Shown here one piece after another: positions 8,941 through 18,929 of a stretch of DNA of 64,000 bases. Origin of the DNA: Flavobacteriaceae bacterium. GTDB lineage: Bacteria; Bacteroidota; Bacteroidia; Flavobacteriales; Flavobacteriaceae. Under the pieces are notes generated by a model that worked only from the letters and a program-made list of their open reading frames with translations, ran no database searches and had not been told where the DNA came from. Where the stretch lies: assembly GCA_026709415.1 (NCBI GenBank), contig JAPOSZ010000029.1:22887-86886 (forward strand). Direction: 5' to 3'. The position numbers were made by a program, and so were the translations under genes. Numbering within the stretch: the first letter of the stretch is position 1; each line of letters opens with the position of its first letter.

Positions 8941-10947
8941 TTATTCAGTCTTGGATTTGTTTAGGTCATTTTTAAGTTGCGCCACTAAATCTCTTTGTCT
9001 TGCGGCTTCAGGAAAATCCAACGCTTTGCTTGCTTTGTTCATCAATCTAGTATGTTGATTGATTTTCTTTTCTAGTTGAGATTTTGATAGGTTTTGATTT
9101 TTTAGTTGTTCTATTTCATCAACTTTCTTTTGAGCATCTGTATCGGTTTGGTTTCTTCTTGTAAGAACATGTTCAAGTGATTTTTTAATGGCTTGAGGTG
9201 TGATGTTATTTTTTTTGTTGTATAACTTTTGAGCATTCCGTCGAAAATTGGTTTCATCGATCGTGGCTTTCATAGCATCACTGATGAAATCAGCATAAAA
9301 AATAGCTTTGCCATTAATATGTCTAGCCGCTCTCCCCACCGTTTGGATCAAAGCCCTTTTGGATCTCAAAAAACCTTGTTTATCAGCGTCTAAAATAACC
9401 ACTAGTGAAACTTCAGGTAAATCAAGCCCTTCTCTCAGTAAATTCACACCGACAACAACATCAACATCTCCGGTGCGAAGATTTTGTAGTATCTCTACGC
9501 GATCTAGAGTATCAACTTCAGAATGTAAATAAGTTGCTTTTATTTGAATTCTAGCCAAAAATTTACTGAGTTCTTCTGCCATCTTTTTTGTCAGGGTTGT
9601 AATCAAAATTCGTTGATTGGCTTCAACTCTCAATTGGATTTCTTCAACTAAATCATCGATTTGATTGGTTGTGGGGCGAACTTCAATTTTTGGATCTAGC
9701 AACCCAGTTGGCCTCAATACTTGAAGTACTTGGTGTCCATCTGATTTTTCGATTTCGAAATCAGCTGGAGTGGCGCTGACATAGAGAACTTGTTGTTGTA
9801 GGGCTTCAAATTCTTCAAACTTTAATGGTCGATTATCCATGGCCGCTCTCAATCGAAAACCATATGCTACCAAATTTTCTTTTCGAGATCGATCCCCTCC
9901 AAACATGGCATGAACTTGAGGGATTGTCACATGAGATTCATCGATAACCATCAAGTAATCATCAGGAAAATAATCTAAAAGACAAAATGGTCTGCTACCT
10001 GGTTTTCTTCGATCAAAGTAGCGGGAATAATTTTCAATACCAGAACAGTAACCGAGTTCTTTGAGCATTTCAATATCGAATTTGGTGCGTTCTTCTAATC
10101 TCAATGCAATGTCCTGTTGTTGATTCAGTATAAATTGTTGAGTCTCTTTTTTTAAATCATTCTCTATTTCTGTAATCGCATCATCGATTCTTTCTGGAGT
10201 CGTCACAAACATATTTGCTGGATAAACTCTGATCGAAGGATTGGTCTCCAAAACTTCTCCAGTTTCAGGATTAAAAGATTCGATTTCTTCTATTTCATCA
10301 CCAAAAAAATGGATCTTATAGGCCCAATCACTATACGCTGGATAAATATCAATGACATCTCCTAAGACTCTGAATGTTCCCGGTAAAAATTCAATATTGG
10401 ATCGAGTATGCATGCTTTGCACTAATTTTTGTAAAAGAATGGTCTTATTGATCCGATTGGCAACATTGATACTTACGACGGATTGATTAAAATCGTCTGG
10501 ATTTCCCAATCCAAAGATGCACGAAACGGATGCCACCACGATGATATCACGACGACCAGATAATAACTTAGAAGTTGCACTCAGTCGATACTTTTCAATG
10601 ACTTTATTGATAGACAAATCTTTTTCAATGTAAAGACCCGTAGTTGGAAGATATGCTTCAGGTTGATAGTAATCATAATAGGATATGAAATATTCCACAG
10701 CGTTTTCAGGGAAAAATTGTTTGAATTCAGAATATAATTGAGCCCCTAATGCCTTGTTATGTGTCAATACCAAAGTCGGTCGTTGCAACTGCTCCAAAAC
10801 ATTGGCAACAGTAAATGTCTTGCCTGATCCAGTCACACCCTTCAGGGTGGTGTTTTTTTCGTTATTCGTAATTCGATCAACAATTTCCTGTATTGCTTGT
10901 GGTTGATCCCCCGTAGGTGAAAATGAAGAAACGAGCTTGAACTTCAA
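8941..10947 (-). CDS. uvrB: Excinuclease ABC subunit B
   Basis: A 668-residue nucleotide excision repair helicase that loads on damage with UvrA and recruits UvrC. N-terminal MKFKLVSSFSPTGDQPQAI, Walker A GVTGSGKT, the beta-hairpin region YYDYYQPEAYLPTTGLYIEKD, DEAD-like VIDESHVT, motif V/VI regions VGVNLLREGLDLPEVSLV and QTVGRAARH, and a C-terminal UVR motif (SQLEKKINQHTRLMNKASKA) that contacts UvrC. The start is TTG, which yields the standard N-terminus. A TAGCTTTG box sits about 18 bp upstream. Length is normal. Confidence 0.97.
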   Translation of the reverse strand: MKFKLVSSFSPTGDQPQAIQEIVDRITNNEKNTTLKGVTGSGKTFTVANVLEQLQRPTLVLTHNKALGAQLYSEFKQFFPENAVEYFISYYDYYQPEAYLPTTGLYIEKDLSINKVIEKYRLSATSKLLSGRRDIIVVASVSCIFGLGNPDDFNQSVVSINVANRINKTILLQKLVQSMHTRSNIEFLPGTFRVLGDVIDIYPAYSDWAYKIHFFGDEIEEIESFNPETGEVLETNPSIRVYPANMFVTTPERIDDAITEIENDLKKETQQFILNQQQDIALRLEERTKFDIEMLKELGYCSGIENYSRYFDRRKPGSRPFCLLDYFPDDYLMVIDESHVTIPQVHAMFGGDRSRKENLVAYGFRLRAAMDNRPLKFEEFEALQQQVLYVSATPADFEIEKSDGHQVLQVLRPTGLLDPKIEVRPTTNQIDDLVEEIQLRVEANQRILITTLTKKMAEELSKFLARIQIKATYLHSEVDTLDRVEILQNLRTGDVDVVVGVNLLREGLDLPEVSLVVILDADKQGFLRSKRALIQTVGRAARHINGKAIFYADFISDAMKATIDETNFRRNAQKLYNKKNNITPQAIKKSLEHVLTRRNQTDTDAQKKVDEIEQLKNQNLSKSQLEKKINQHTRLMNKASKALDFPEAARQRDLVAQLKNDLNKSKTE

Positions 10948-10964
10948 TGGATGGTTGAGAAACG

Positions 10965-10972
10965 CAAAGCTA
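10965..10972 (-). promoter_or_regulatory. Candidate Bacteroidota -7 box for uvrB
   Basis: TAGCTTTG on the minus strand matches the TAnnTTTG -7 consensus of Bacteroidota primary sigma. It leaves a predicted leader of only about 10 nt before the TTG start. No clear -33 TTTG was found. Confidence 0.4.
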
Positions 10973-11048
10973 ATTTAATACTCAAGTATCTCTCGAGGAA
11001 TTGAAATGGTTGGATGCCTAAAATATTTTTTCAAGAAACGTCTCTAAA

Positions 11049-11888
11049 CTATAAATCTCTTTTTTTCAAAAGATAATATGACCAGAAATAGAAGATAACG
11101 GTCCATGCCAATACGATAACAATTGATTGCAGTGTGATTTCATAGCTTTTGTTGATGGGACTGCCTGCTTGATGTGCTAAATTGCGAACTACAGAAAACC
11201 GAGTAAAAGGCTCGACGATTAGATTACTCATCGATTGAAGGGGAAAAAACTGAGCAATATCATTAGCGTTGATTAAGAATTTATCCTTTAACCGAACATC
11301 TAAAATGGCTCTGATGATAGGTTCCAATGCCGACCATAATCCAAGCATTCCAATAGCAATCGTAGCTCTTTTTACTAAATAAACTAAAAACATACAGAAA
11401 GAGAAAAAACCAAGCAATTTCACAGCATAAGGAATCATGTATTCGGTATCGGTTATGATGATCACTAGTTCATTGTAATCAGAGTAAATAAGTCCTAAAA
11501 TCAAAGTGACAAAAAAAACAAAAACAGTGGAAGCCAAAACAAATAAGATAATGGTATAAAATTTACTGTTTAAAACTTCTCTTTTTGTTAACCCATCGAT
11601 TAAATTTTGTTTTAGTGTTTTATAGACAAATTCATTACTAATCATAAAGATGACCACTATGGCCAGAAAAATCTTTAAAATGGCAATCACGTAGGTATTA
11701 AAATGCCATATATAAGGAAAATTGAAAATGCCTTGTTCAGCGAGATAAAATTTGATAAAATTTAAATCGACTTTAATAGAAGTCAATAAAACGGCACTCA
11801 AGATCAACAAAAAATAACTGATGACTAAAAACCGGGCAAATCGGTTATAATAGAGCTTATACAGTTCAATTTGAATCAACCGAATCAT
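11049..11888 (-). CDS. ABC transporter permease (ABC-2 type)
   Basis: A 279-residue integral membrane protein with about six hydrophobic segments: near residues 18-38, 68-88, 110-132, 152-170, 174-190 and a C-terminal one just before the basic tail YYLLKKRDL. The layout (cytosolic start MIRLIQIELYKLYYNRF, then TM1) is typical of ABC-2 exporter permeases. Its start overlaps the end of the ATPase gene by 23 bp, so the two form one exporter. The substrate is unknown. No recognised GldF/NatB signature was seen. Confidence 0.8.
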   Translation of the reverse strand: MIRLIQIELYKLYYNRFARFLVISYFLLILSAVLLTSIKVDLNFIKFYLAEQGIFNFPYIWHFNTYVIAILKIFLAIVVIFMISNEFVYKTLKQNLIDGLTKREVLNSKFYTIILFVLASTVFVFFVTLILGLIYSDYNELVIIITDTEYMIPYAVKLLGFFSFCMFLVYLVKRATIAIGMLGLWSALEPIIRAILDVRLKDKFLINANDIAQFFPLQSMSNLIVEPFTRFSVVRNLAHQAGSPINKSYEITLQSIVIVLAWTVIFYFWSYYLLKKRDL

Positions 11889-12804
11889 TTGGGGAATTTT
11901 GGGTTATTTCTAAAAATCTTTCTTCAAGAGTTGGTGTTTTTTTTACCAAATGTGAAACAAAAATGGAATGTTGAGATAATTCCTTGGTGAGTTGATTCAA
12001 AGGTAAATCTTGCTGAAGATGGAGTATTAATTTATCATCTCGCATTTCTATTTTCTTTGCTGCTTTATGCGAGGATAGAATCTTCATCAAAGCATCAATA
12101 TCATCTGAAATGATTTCTATATGGCCATGATTTTTTGAAAGATCCTCCACGGCACCTTCAAAGTATTTAATCCCATTTTTGATAATCACCACATCAGTAC
12201 AAACTTTTTCAACTTCATCTAACAAATGGGAAGCTAGTAGAATGGTGGTTCCTTGAGATGCAATTTTAGTAATCAAAGCTCGAACTTTATGAATACCAGC
12301 TGGGTCTAGACCATTCGTTGGTTCATCAAGGATTAGCATTTCGGGTTGATTAATTAAAGAAGAAGCCAAAGCGAGTCTTTGTTTCATTCCCAAAGAAAAA
12401 GTTCTAAACTTGCTACTTCTACGATCCCACAGGTCAACATATTTTAATACTTCTTCAATTCGATTTGTTGAACATTCTTTGATTTTACAGACCAAGTGAA
12501 GGTTTCGAATTGCCGATAAATAAGGATAAAAATTAGGCCTTTCAATGATAGCCCCAATTTTTTTTCGGGCTTCTTTAAAAGGCATATCACCACCATACCA
12601 TTGGTAATAACCGCTGCTTGGGTTGATGGTGTTGAGAATCATGCCAAGGGTAGTGGATTTTCCACTTCCATTAGGTCCCAATAGGCCATAAACCTTTCCT
12701 TTTTCAATTTGCATTGACAACGAGTCCACAGCTTTGATTCTTCCATAATTCTTGGATAAAGCATTGAGTTTTAATAAAACGGAAGATTTACTAGTATAAT
12801 GCAT
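11866..12804 (-). CDS. ABC transporter ATP-binding protein
   Basis: About 312 residues from the ATG at 12804 (an upstream in-frame TTG at 12822 would add six). Walker A GPNGSGKST, Q-loop IERPNFYPYLS, signature FSLGMKQRL, Walker B MLILDEPTNGLDP and switch His in LLASHLLDEVEK are all present. The C-terminal 90 residues form the regulatory extension usual in ABC-2 exporter ATPases. It is translationally coupled to the permease gene downstream. Confidence 0.92.
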   Translation of the reverse strand: MHYTSKSSVLLKLNALSKNYGRIKAVDSLSMQIEKGKVYGLLGPNGSGKSTTLGMILNTINPSSGYYQWYGGDMPFKEARKKIGAIIERPNFYPYLSAIRNLHLVCKIKECSTNRIEEVLKYVDLWDRRSSKFRTFSLGMKQRLALASSLINQPEMLILDEPTNGLDPAGIHKVRALITKIASQGTTILLASHLLDEVEKVCTDVVIIKNGIKYFEGAVEDLSKNHGHIEIISDDIDALMKILSSHKAAKKIEMRDDKLILHLQQDLPLNQLTKELSQHSIFVSHLVKKTPTLEERFLEITQNSPNDSVDSN

Positions 12805-12822
12805 TGAATACAAGACTAACAA

Positions 12823-14058
12823 GTGATTGCAATATTACATTGATTCAGTTTGATCATTTTGTTCTCAGTATAATAATAAATTAAGCGGAACTGATTTTTT
12901 CTTGTATTTTGTTACTATGCTATCATATTATTTTCTAAACAAATAGTTGATTTATCAATCATAAAAAATTGAAATACAGTAAATAAAATATCTTTTAAAG
13001 CTTTAATTTAAAACACAAGATATTAAAAAAGCAAGTTAGAAAAGCGTGAAAATGTGAAAAAACATGACTGTGAAAATTTATACTTTCAATCCAGGCTTTC
13101 CGGATATACCAAAATAGGAACGACACATTCGAATCAAAGAAAATCGGTACTTATCGAAAAGAGAAAGCAATTTAAATTGATGGAAATTTAGTTTAATACA
13201 ATTGATTTTTAAAACAAGTACTGACAACATGTAGTGGATTGAAGTTGTTTTGAATCTATTAGAATAATCAAATTTAGAGCCATAGATCACAAACAAAAAC
13301 ATCGACAACCACTTTTTTCTTATCGCACTCCTTACGATCCATCACTCCATGAGAACCCAATCCAAACGATGGAAGAGGGGACGCTATCAATCCAATATCC
13401 TACAATTAAATGCCGTAAAATAAATCGCTACCAAAGCGAAATCACCGCCCATCGAAAGGGTCTCAATGGGACTCCTCAATGAGAATTTCCACACAAACGC
13501 TAATAGAAGCGGAAAACCGAACACAGAATCAACGCCAAAGGATACTAGTGGATAATAAAAGATGCCCATTAGACAAAACGATAGGCTATCGAAACACATG
13601 GAGGGGAAGTCCTAAATGTTGGAAAGTAGATATCGCCTCCAACCCTTAATGCGTCAATAGAAAAAGTAAAACAAAGCCACCAGCGAAGAACATTGGGTGA
13701 TGCAACCAACCGATGAGGGTTTGGTTGTGATGATCCGACTCAAGGGATGGGACAAAGTCCATGACCAACATGTCTTGGAGTCGATAACCTATAATATAGA
13801 GAGATGTCTAGAACGTTGGCTTTAATGCAATACTAATAAAAAGGGGCTAGGGGAAAGTGCCCCTTAAAGTCCGTAACAGCAAAAAAAATGGTAAAAATGA
13901 GGTTGAAAATCGCCAAATCTAGGGATTATTTTATTGGAACGAGTGACTCCCTGAAGAGGTTAAGAAGATGAAAAGGATATCTCGTAGAATATGGGTTTTT
14001 TTGAAATGGACATAGTTAAACGTCTTGATAATACAAAGAAAGCGTTTAACTTCGCAGT
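12823..14058. other. 1.2-kb stretch without a supportable gene
   Basis: No reading frame on either strand carries a recognisable motif or a convincing start. 12840-13080 is very AT-rich and holds the inverted pair AATATCTT/AAGATATT around 12988-13023. From about 13300 to 13870 the base composition rises and plus-strand frames give scattered, stop-broken stretches such as VVMIRLKGWDKVHDQ, consistent with an old decayed gene or insertion. Identity unknown. Confidence 0.5.
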
Positions 14059-14379
14059 ATGGTGGATCGTGAATACATCGAATTAATGGCCTTTGGTGTC
14101 ATTGGATTTATTGGCATGGAATTTTTAAATGAACTGTCAACCATCGCTGGAATGATTTTTGGTTTAGGCATTTTGATATTCGCTATGTTGAACTACCTCT
14201 CTGGGCAGAAAAGAAGAAAAGAAGAAAAAGCTCAGGCCAAGAGAAATGAAGCCCAAGACAAGAGAAATGAAGCTCAAGACAAGAGAAATCAAGAGAAGCA
14301 TGAATGGGAGCGTAAAGAACATGAACTTCGCATGAAAAATATGAGAAGGGATCAAGGGCCATCAATAGACCCCCAATAA
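14059..14379 (+). CDS. Small membrane-anchored coiled-coil protein, unknown function
   Basis: A 106-residue protein. Residues 8-50 hold two closely spaced hydrophobic segments (MAFGVIGFIGMEFL and TIAGMIFGLGILIFAMLNYL), followed by a strongly basic/acidic tail. The tail contains near-perfect 7-residue repeats (AKRNEAQ, DKRNEAQ, DKRNQEK), so a coiled coil on the cytosolic side is likely. No family is recognised. The region around it is gene-poor; the next gene is about 700 bp away. Confidence 0.6.
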   Translation: MVDREYIELMAFGVIGFIGMEFLNELSTIAGMIFGLGILIFAMLNYLSGQKRRKEEKAQAKRNEAQDKRNEAQDKRNQEKHEWERKEHELRMKNMRRDQGPSIDPQ

Positions 14380-15087
14380 CAGAAGTATAGAAAGGTTTTC
14401 TATCTCGATCATATGGATAGAAATCTAAATCATGTCATTTATGGAATTCATAGTCAATGGCGATATTTTCTTTTTCCTACTGTTAGGTTAAACGATTCAC
14501 CACCTCAATTGAAAATAGGGATATGGATTATGGCCTTTTTCTGTTGACATTCACGGCGATTAGTCATCTAATGAGAAACCGATATAAGTGACCATGAATT
14601 TATAAGACCAATAGTTAGAGATTAAATTGTCTCGTAGATCTCTATCAAAACTAAAACGTTATCCATCAAAAGGGCCTGACGAGCTCCCCCATAGCAAAAT
14701 CCACACACATCGGGATAGAACCGCGTTATTATAGATTTCTTCTATAGCTGAAATTAAATTTCTATACTTAGACAGAGGTAGTTGAAGGGAGCATTAAAAA
14801 GTTTGACTTGATCGGCATTTCCATGTTTTAAATGGTTTAAGGCCTTCGCCCTTTCGTTTTCGAGATTTGGAAAGGTCAACCGATCAGACATAAGAACAAC
14901 TATTTGGGTTGAAGCGAAGTTAAGCACTTTAAATTTATTGTATTGCCATGCAACTTCAAGGATAAAAGTCCCGAAAGGCTTTTTATGACAACACATAAAT
15001 TGATACTTCCGTTATTATTTGAAAACGGATGGAAAATATTTTCGAACCCATTTTTTGAGTCTGTGTCAAATTGTTAATTTCGAGGTA
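14380..15087. other. 700-bp stretch without a supportable gene
   Basis: No frame with family motifs. An 80-codon minus-strand frame at 14754-14996 exists but shows no recognisable domain and no clear start context, so it is not called. Confidence 0.5.
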
Positions 15088-16128
15088 ATGGTACAAGATA
15101 AGTTAATATCCAAGAAAAAGCCATTTTTTGAGATTTCTGAACAGTTAGAAGCCTACTTGAAGCAATACCGACGATGGATTCATCTATCATTAACATACCA
15201 AGATTTAACACGGTTTGCTGGTTCAACTGTCATTTATGATAAAAACCAGCAAGACAGTCTATGGATCCAAGTGTATTATAGTGAATATGAAAGAGTTGAA
15301 ATTGAAAATAACTTGAAATTAGTCTATAACATGTTGCATTCAGATGGAAGAAAATCCAATCACCAATATTTTAATGTTGATTCCATTGACTATTGCACTT
15401 TTGGGAACTCACACCCCTTCCGGATTAAAATTCGAAACACACTTAATGATAACTACACGTATTTTTATATCAAACAAACTGACAGCTCTCGAGTTTTTGG
15501 GTTAGAATTTGAGCATATGTTATCACCATATAATTTAAACTATATGGTCAACCATCATATGCTCATTGAAGAACATATTATAGGCATTCCAGGGGATGTG
15601 TTTATAGAGGAGTATTTATCTCTATGCAACGAAAGTGAAAAAGCACAAATCGCCAAGGAGTATGTTAAATTCAATGAGCGGTGTATGATTCGCTTATTGG
15701 GAGACATGCGTGCTTATAATTTTGTCATTATCCCTACTCACGATTTTGATCATGTCGTCCACAAAATCAGAGCTATTGATTTTGATCAACAATCTTATGA
15801 AGGTAAATTCATGGTTTATCGCCCTCAATTTTTCAAGGAAAATATTCAATTAATGGATTTAGTTCGTTTAAAACTCACCAAAGACTCCATATTTCAATAT
15901 AAAGTGGAGGAAAGATCAATTGTTGCCAGAAGAATCACCAGTTCTAAAGTTCGTTTGAATAAAATCCTTGATGTCATGAAAAATTCGACAGAGTCAACCA
16001 ATGAAAATGTTAATCGTTTAAAAGCAGAAATCTATAGTTATACTAATGAGTCATCGTTTAACGAATGCAATTCAATGGGAGATGTTATGGAAGCGACATT
16101 TAATTACATAAAAGCAAATTATTTGTAG
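15088..16128 (+). CDS. Unknown protein with possible divergent kinase (APH/HipA-like) motifs
   Basis: A 346-residue protein from the ATG at 15088; a TTG at 15019 would add 23 residues with no better context. The second half reads RLLGDMRAYNFVII ... IRAIDFDQQSYEG. This resembles the catalytic loop (HGDxxxxN) and the metal-binding D-F-D segment of aminoglycoside-phosphotransferase-like kinases, with the usual HRD/HGD histidine replaced by Leu. The N-terminal half (residues 30-190) is mixed alpha/beta with no glycine-rich loop that I can recognise. The C-terminus is helical. No membrane segments. Isolated in a gene-poor region. The kinase reading is inference only. Confidence 0.6.
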   Translation: MVQDKLISKKKPFFEISEQLEAYLKQYRRWIHLSLTYQDLTRFAGSTVIYDKNQQDSLWIQVYYSEYERVEIENNLKLVYNMLHSDGRKSNHQYFNVDSIDYCTFGNSHPFRIKIRNTLNDNYTYFYIKQTDSSRVFGLEFEHMLSPYNLNYMVNHHMLIEEHIIGIPGDVFIEEYLSLCNESEKAQIAKEYVKFNERCMIRLLGDMRAYNFVIIPTHDFDHVVHKIRAIDFDQQSYEGKFMVYRPQFFKENIQLMDLVRLKLTKDSIFQYKVEERSIVARRITSSKVRLNKILDVMKNSTESTNENVNRLKAEIYSYTNESSFNECNSMGDVMEATFNYIKANYL

Positions 16129-16462
16129 AAATATTTTGAACTCAATGAGTGTTATTCCATACAAATAGGGGCAGTATCGATTTTATGATACTATACTGAA
16201 TACTTTCAGATGATATTCTACTTTCGATTAAGTTGGATTCACCAAAATTGATTTTGCGGCTTTGGGTTTCATGATCATTCGCTTGGACTTGGTTTTAATT
16301 ATTTGATTGTGATGCCTCCATCTTTGGAGCATGATTTTTGCAAATCGGGATAAACATTTACTCTTTTTTCATTTTGTTTTATCTGACTTTCACTAGGAAA
16401 ATAATATCATCAATTAATTGTTTATTCTAAGCATTAAGCATACTTTAAAAATCATTTTGGAC
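16129..16462. other. Intergenic stretch with nothing recognised
   Basis: About 330 AT-rich bases between the convergent kinase-like gene and ctaA. No strong hairpin-plus-T terminator or RNA motif was seen. Confidence 0.5.
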
Positions 16463-17506
16463 CTAAGTTTGAAATTTGAAACCAAACTTCCAAAATGATT
16501 TATCCAAAATCACTAAAAAATATAATCCCAATAGAATACTAGCAAGCAAAAGATGCAATGGTTGAGTAGCAAAGGGAAAGTCGAAATGATACAATACTAA
16601 ACCGATAATCACTTCAAGTAATATCAATGAGAATATGAATATAGCCAGTCTTGGTAATTGTTTTGATTTGAGAAACTGAAGGAATAAAGCAGCATGTAAA
16701 ATCAGTAAAGCAAAACCCAAGCGAGCATGCTGGTAATAACTAGTTGGTGTGTTTTGTTTTAAACTGATATCATTCATCAAAAGTCCTTCATTGATTTGTA
16801 AATCGACAATTTGACGCACTTGTAATCCAAAACCGATTTGGACGATGAGTAGCCCAAAGCTTAGGATTAATAATCGATTAATCCAAGGGTTTTTGATATT
16901 TGAAATGATGGATTGATGTTGTCGGGTCAAAGAATATAACGTCATCAAAAAAAAGATAATAATCAATGCCACCACCATATGTATGGACACTTTAATTGGC
17001 AATAAATTAGAGTCGACGACGACTTTTCCAAGCCATCCCTGAAATCCCATAAGGAGTACCACCAAAAAGGAAAAAAAGATTAACGATTTCTGTGACTTGT
17101 AAAACCCAAGGGATAACACAAATAATATAAGAGTAGCTAATCCAGCTAATGCCCCTAGTAATCGATTGATGTATTCAGTATAGGTTTTCTGAACATTAAA
17201 TGCTGCGTAATCATGCTTGGTATAAACTATCCAATTATTTTCCGAAAATTCTGATCGAGAAATGAAACTAGAATTGGCAACTAAGAGTCGATCGTTTTGA
17301 ATGATGATTTGTCCTTTTTTATATTCTCGATGGGGATTCCAGTCAAGTTGTGACCGTTCCGTTGGAGGGATGATATAACCAAAACATTTAGGCCAATCAG
17401 GACAACCCATCCCACTTCCAGTCATTCGCACGATGGATCCAGCGGTAATGACCAAATAGACTAAAATCAAACTGACTTTAACCCAAAGACGAAACCTATT
17501 TTTCAT
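16463..17506 (-). CDS. ctaA: Heme A synthase (COX15/CtaA)
   Basis: A 347-residue polytopic membrane enzyme that oxidises the C8 methyl of heme O to make heme A for cytochrome c oxidase. N-terminal TM1 is followed by the family signature GSIVRMTGSGMGCPDWPKCFG. Later segments hold the heme-ligand histidines: EYINRLLGALAG, SIHMVVALIII, YYQHARLGFALLILHAA and QPLHLLLASILLG. About eight TM helices. It overlaps the end of cca by 11 bp, so the two are co-transcribed. ctaB and oxidase genes are not in the window. Confidence 0.93.
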   Translation of the reverse strand: MKNRFRLWVKVSLILVYLVITAGSIVRMTGSGMGCPDWPKCFGYIIPPTERSQLDWNPHREYKKGQIIIQNDRLLVANSSFISRSEFSENNWIVYTKHDYAAFNVQKTYTEYINRLLGALAGLATLILFVLSLGFYKSQKSLIFFSFLVVLLMGFQGWLGKVVVDSNLLPIKVSIHMVVALIIIFFLMTLYSLTRQHQSIISNIKNPWINRLLILSFGLLIVQIGFGLQVRQIVDLQINEGLLMNDISLKQNTPTSYYQHARLGFALLILHAALFLQFLKSKQLPRLAIFIFSLILLEVIIGLVLYHFDFPFATQPLHLLLASILLGLYFLVILDKSFWKFGFKFQT

Positions 17507-18929
17507 CGGAAATTAAGCCCAATTTTTCCCCTTCTTGAACCATCAATTGAAATGCTTGTGCATAATTGTTTTCGATGTCTCCTTGAAGTATGGCTTCTTT
17601 AATAGCTTCCTTAATAACGCCAACTTGTTTTGATGGTTTAATGTTAAAGTAGTCCATGATGAAATCACCACTGATTGGTGGCTGAAAATTTCTTAATCGA
17701 TCTCGATTTTCAACTTCAACTATTTTCCGCTTGACAATTTCAAAATTATGATAGTAGTTCTGAAATCGTTCTTTGTTTTTAGTCGTGATGTCCGCTTGAC
17801 AAAGTGTAATGAGATCGTCAATATGATCTCCAGCATCAAAAACTAATCGACGAATCGCAGAATCTGTAACTGAATCTTCGACAATGGAGATGGGACGAGA
17901 ACTCATAAGAATCATTTTTTGAACATATCTTAAGTGTTCATTTAAAGGCATATGTAATCGCTTAAAAATTGGTTTCACCATTTTCGAACCAACCAACTCA
18001 TGATTCCAAAAAGTCCATTTGGAAGGTGGTATAAATTTTTTGGTGGCTGGTTTACCGATATCATGTAAAAGAGCTGCCCACCGTAGCCAAAGCTTGTGGG
18101 TTGCCCTCGATATATTATCCACTACTTGCAGGGTATGTAAAAAATTGTCTTTGTGGGTGTAACCATCTATTTCTTCGACGCCTTTAAGATGGGTGACTTC
18201 GGGAATTAATAGTTCTAAAATGCCATGATCATCCAACAACTTTAAACCGATCGAAGGTTTTGGTGTTAGCAATATTTTATGTAACTCATCGACGATTCTT
18301 TCTCTAGAAACGATTTCTAAACGATGTCGATTGTTTTGAATACCGGCAATGGTTTTGGGTTCAATGTCAAACTCTAGTCGAGTTGCAAAACGAACAGCTC
18401 TTAAAATTCTTAAAGGGTCATCACTGAATGTTTTAGCAGGTTCCAAAGGTGTGCGAATGAGTTTGGATTGAAGATCGCCAATACCATTAAAATAATCGTG
18501 TAGTGTGCCTAAGGTTTTAGAATTAATGCTTACGGCTAGGGCATTGATTGTAAAGTCTCTTCGATACAAATCATCTCTTAATGTACCAGTCTTGACAATA
18601 GGGTTTCGACTATGACGTGAATAGGATTCTTTACGTGCCCCAACAAATTCATAAACTAAATTTTTGTATTGAAACATAGCCGTCCCATAAGTTTTATAAA
18701 CCACAAATTTTGACACTTCTTTGAGCTTAGCGTGGACTTGTTTGGCAAATGCGATACCATCACCGACAATGACAATATCCAATTCCTTGATTGGAAATCG
18801 CTTTAAAATATAGTCTCGTATACAACCTCCCACTAAATAAGCTTCAATGGAAAGCTCGTCAGCAACGGTTTGTATTTCTTGAATGCCATCAAATCCAAGT
18901 AATAATCCAGAATCGATTTGAGAATTCAA
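17496..18929 (-). CDS. cca: CCA tRNA nucleotidyltransferase (with HD domain)
   Basis: A 477-residue class II nucleotidyltransferase that adds or repairs the 3' CCA of tRNAs. The head has YLVGGCIRDYILKR, the metal-binding LDIVIVG and DLYRRDFTINALAVSIN. The neck has DDPLRILRAVRFA. The C-terminal HD domain shows WAALLHDIGKP (residues about 265-275). The start is a TTG whose TTGA overlaps the stop of tsaC. It is followed by ctaA with an 11-bp overlap. Confidence 0.93.
   Translation of the reverse strand: MNSQIDSGLLLGFDGIQEIQTVADELSIEAYLVGGCIRDYILKRFPIKELDIVIVGDGIAFAKQVHAKLKEVSKFVVYKTYGTAMFQYKNLVYEFVGARKESYSRHSRNPIVKTGTLRDDLYRRDFTINALAVSINSKTLGTLHDYFNGIGDLQSKLIRTPLEPAKTFSDDPLRILRAVRFATRLEFDIEPKTIAGIQNNRHRLEIVSRERIVDELHKILLTPKPSIGLKLLDDHGILELLIPEVTHLKGVEEIDGYTHKDNFLHTLQVVDNISRATHKLWLRWAALLHDIGKPATKKFIPPSKWTFWNHELVGSKMVKPIFKRLHMPLNEHLRYVQKMILMSSRPISIVEDSVTDSAIRRLVFDAGDHIDDLITLCQADITTKNKERFQNYYHNFEIVKRKIVEVENRDRLRNFQPPISGDFIMDYFNIKPSKQVGVIKEAIKEAILQGDIENNYAQAFQLMVQEGEKLGLISDEK

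Noticed and set aside
14754..14996. 80-codon minus-strand open frame in the gene-poor region
   Set aside because: No recognisable domain, no promoter box and no conserved pattern; could be chance.
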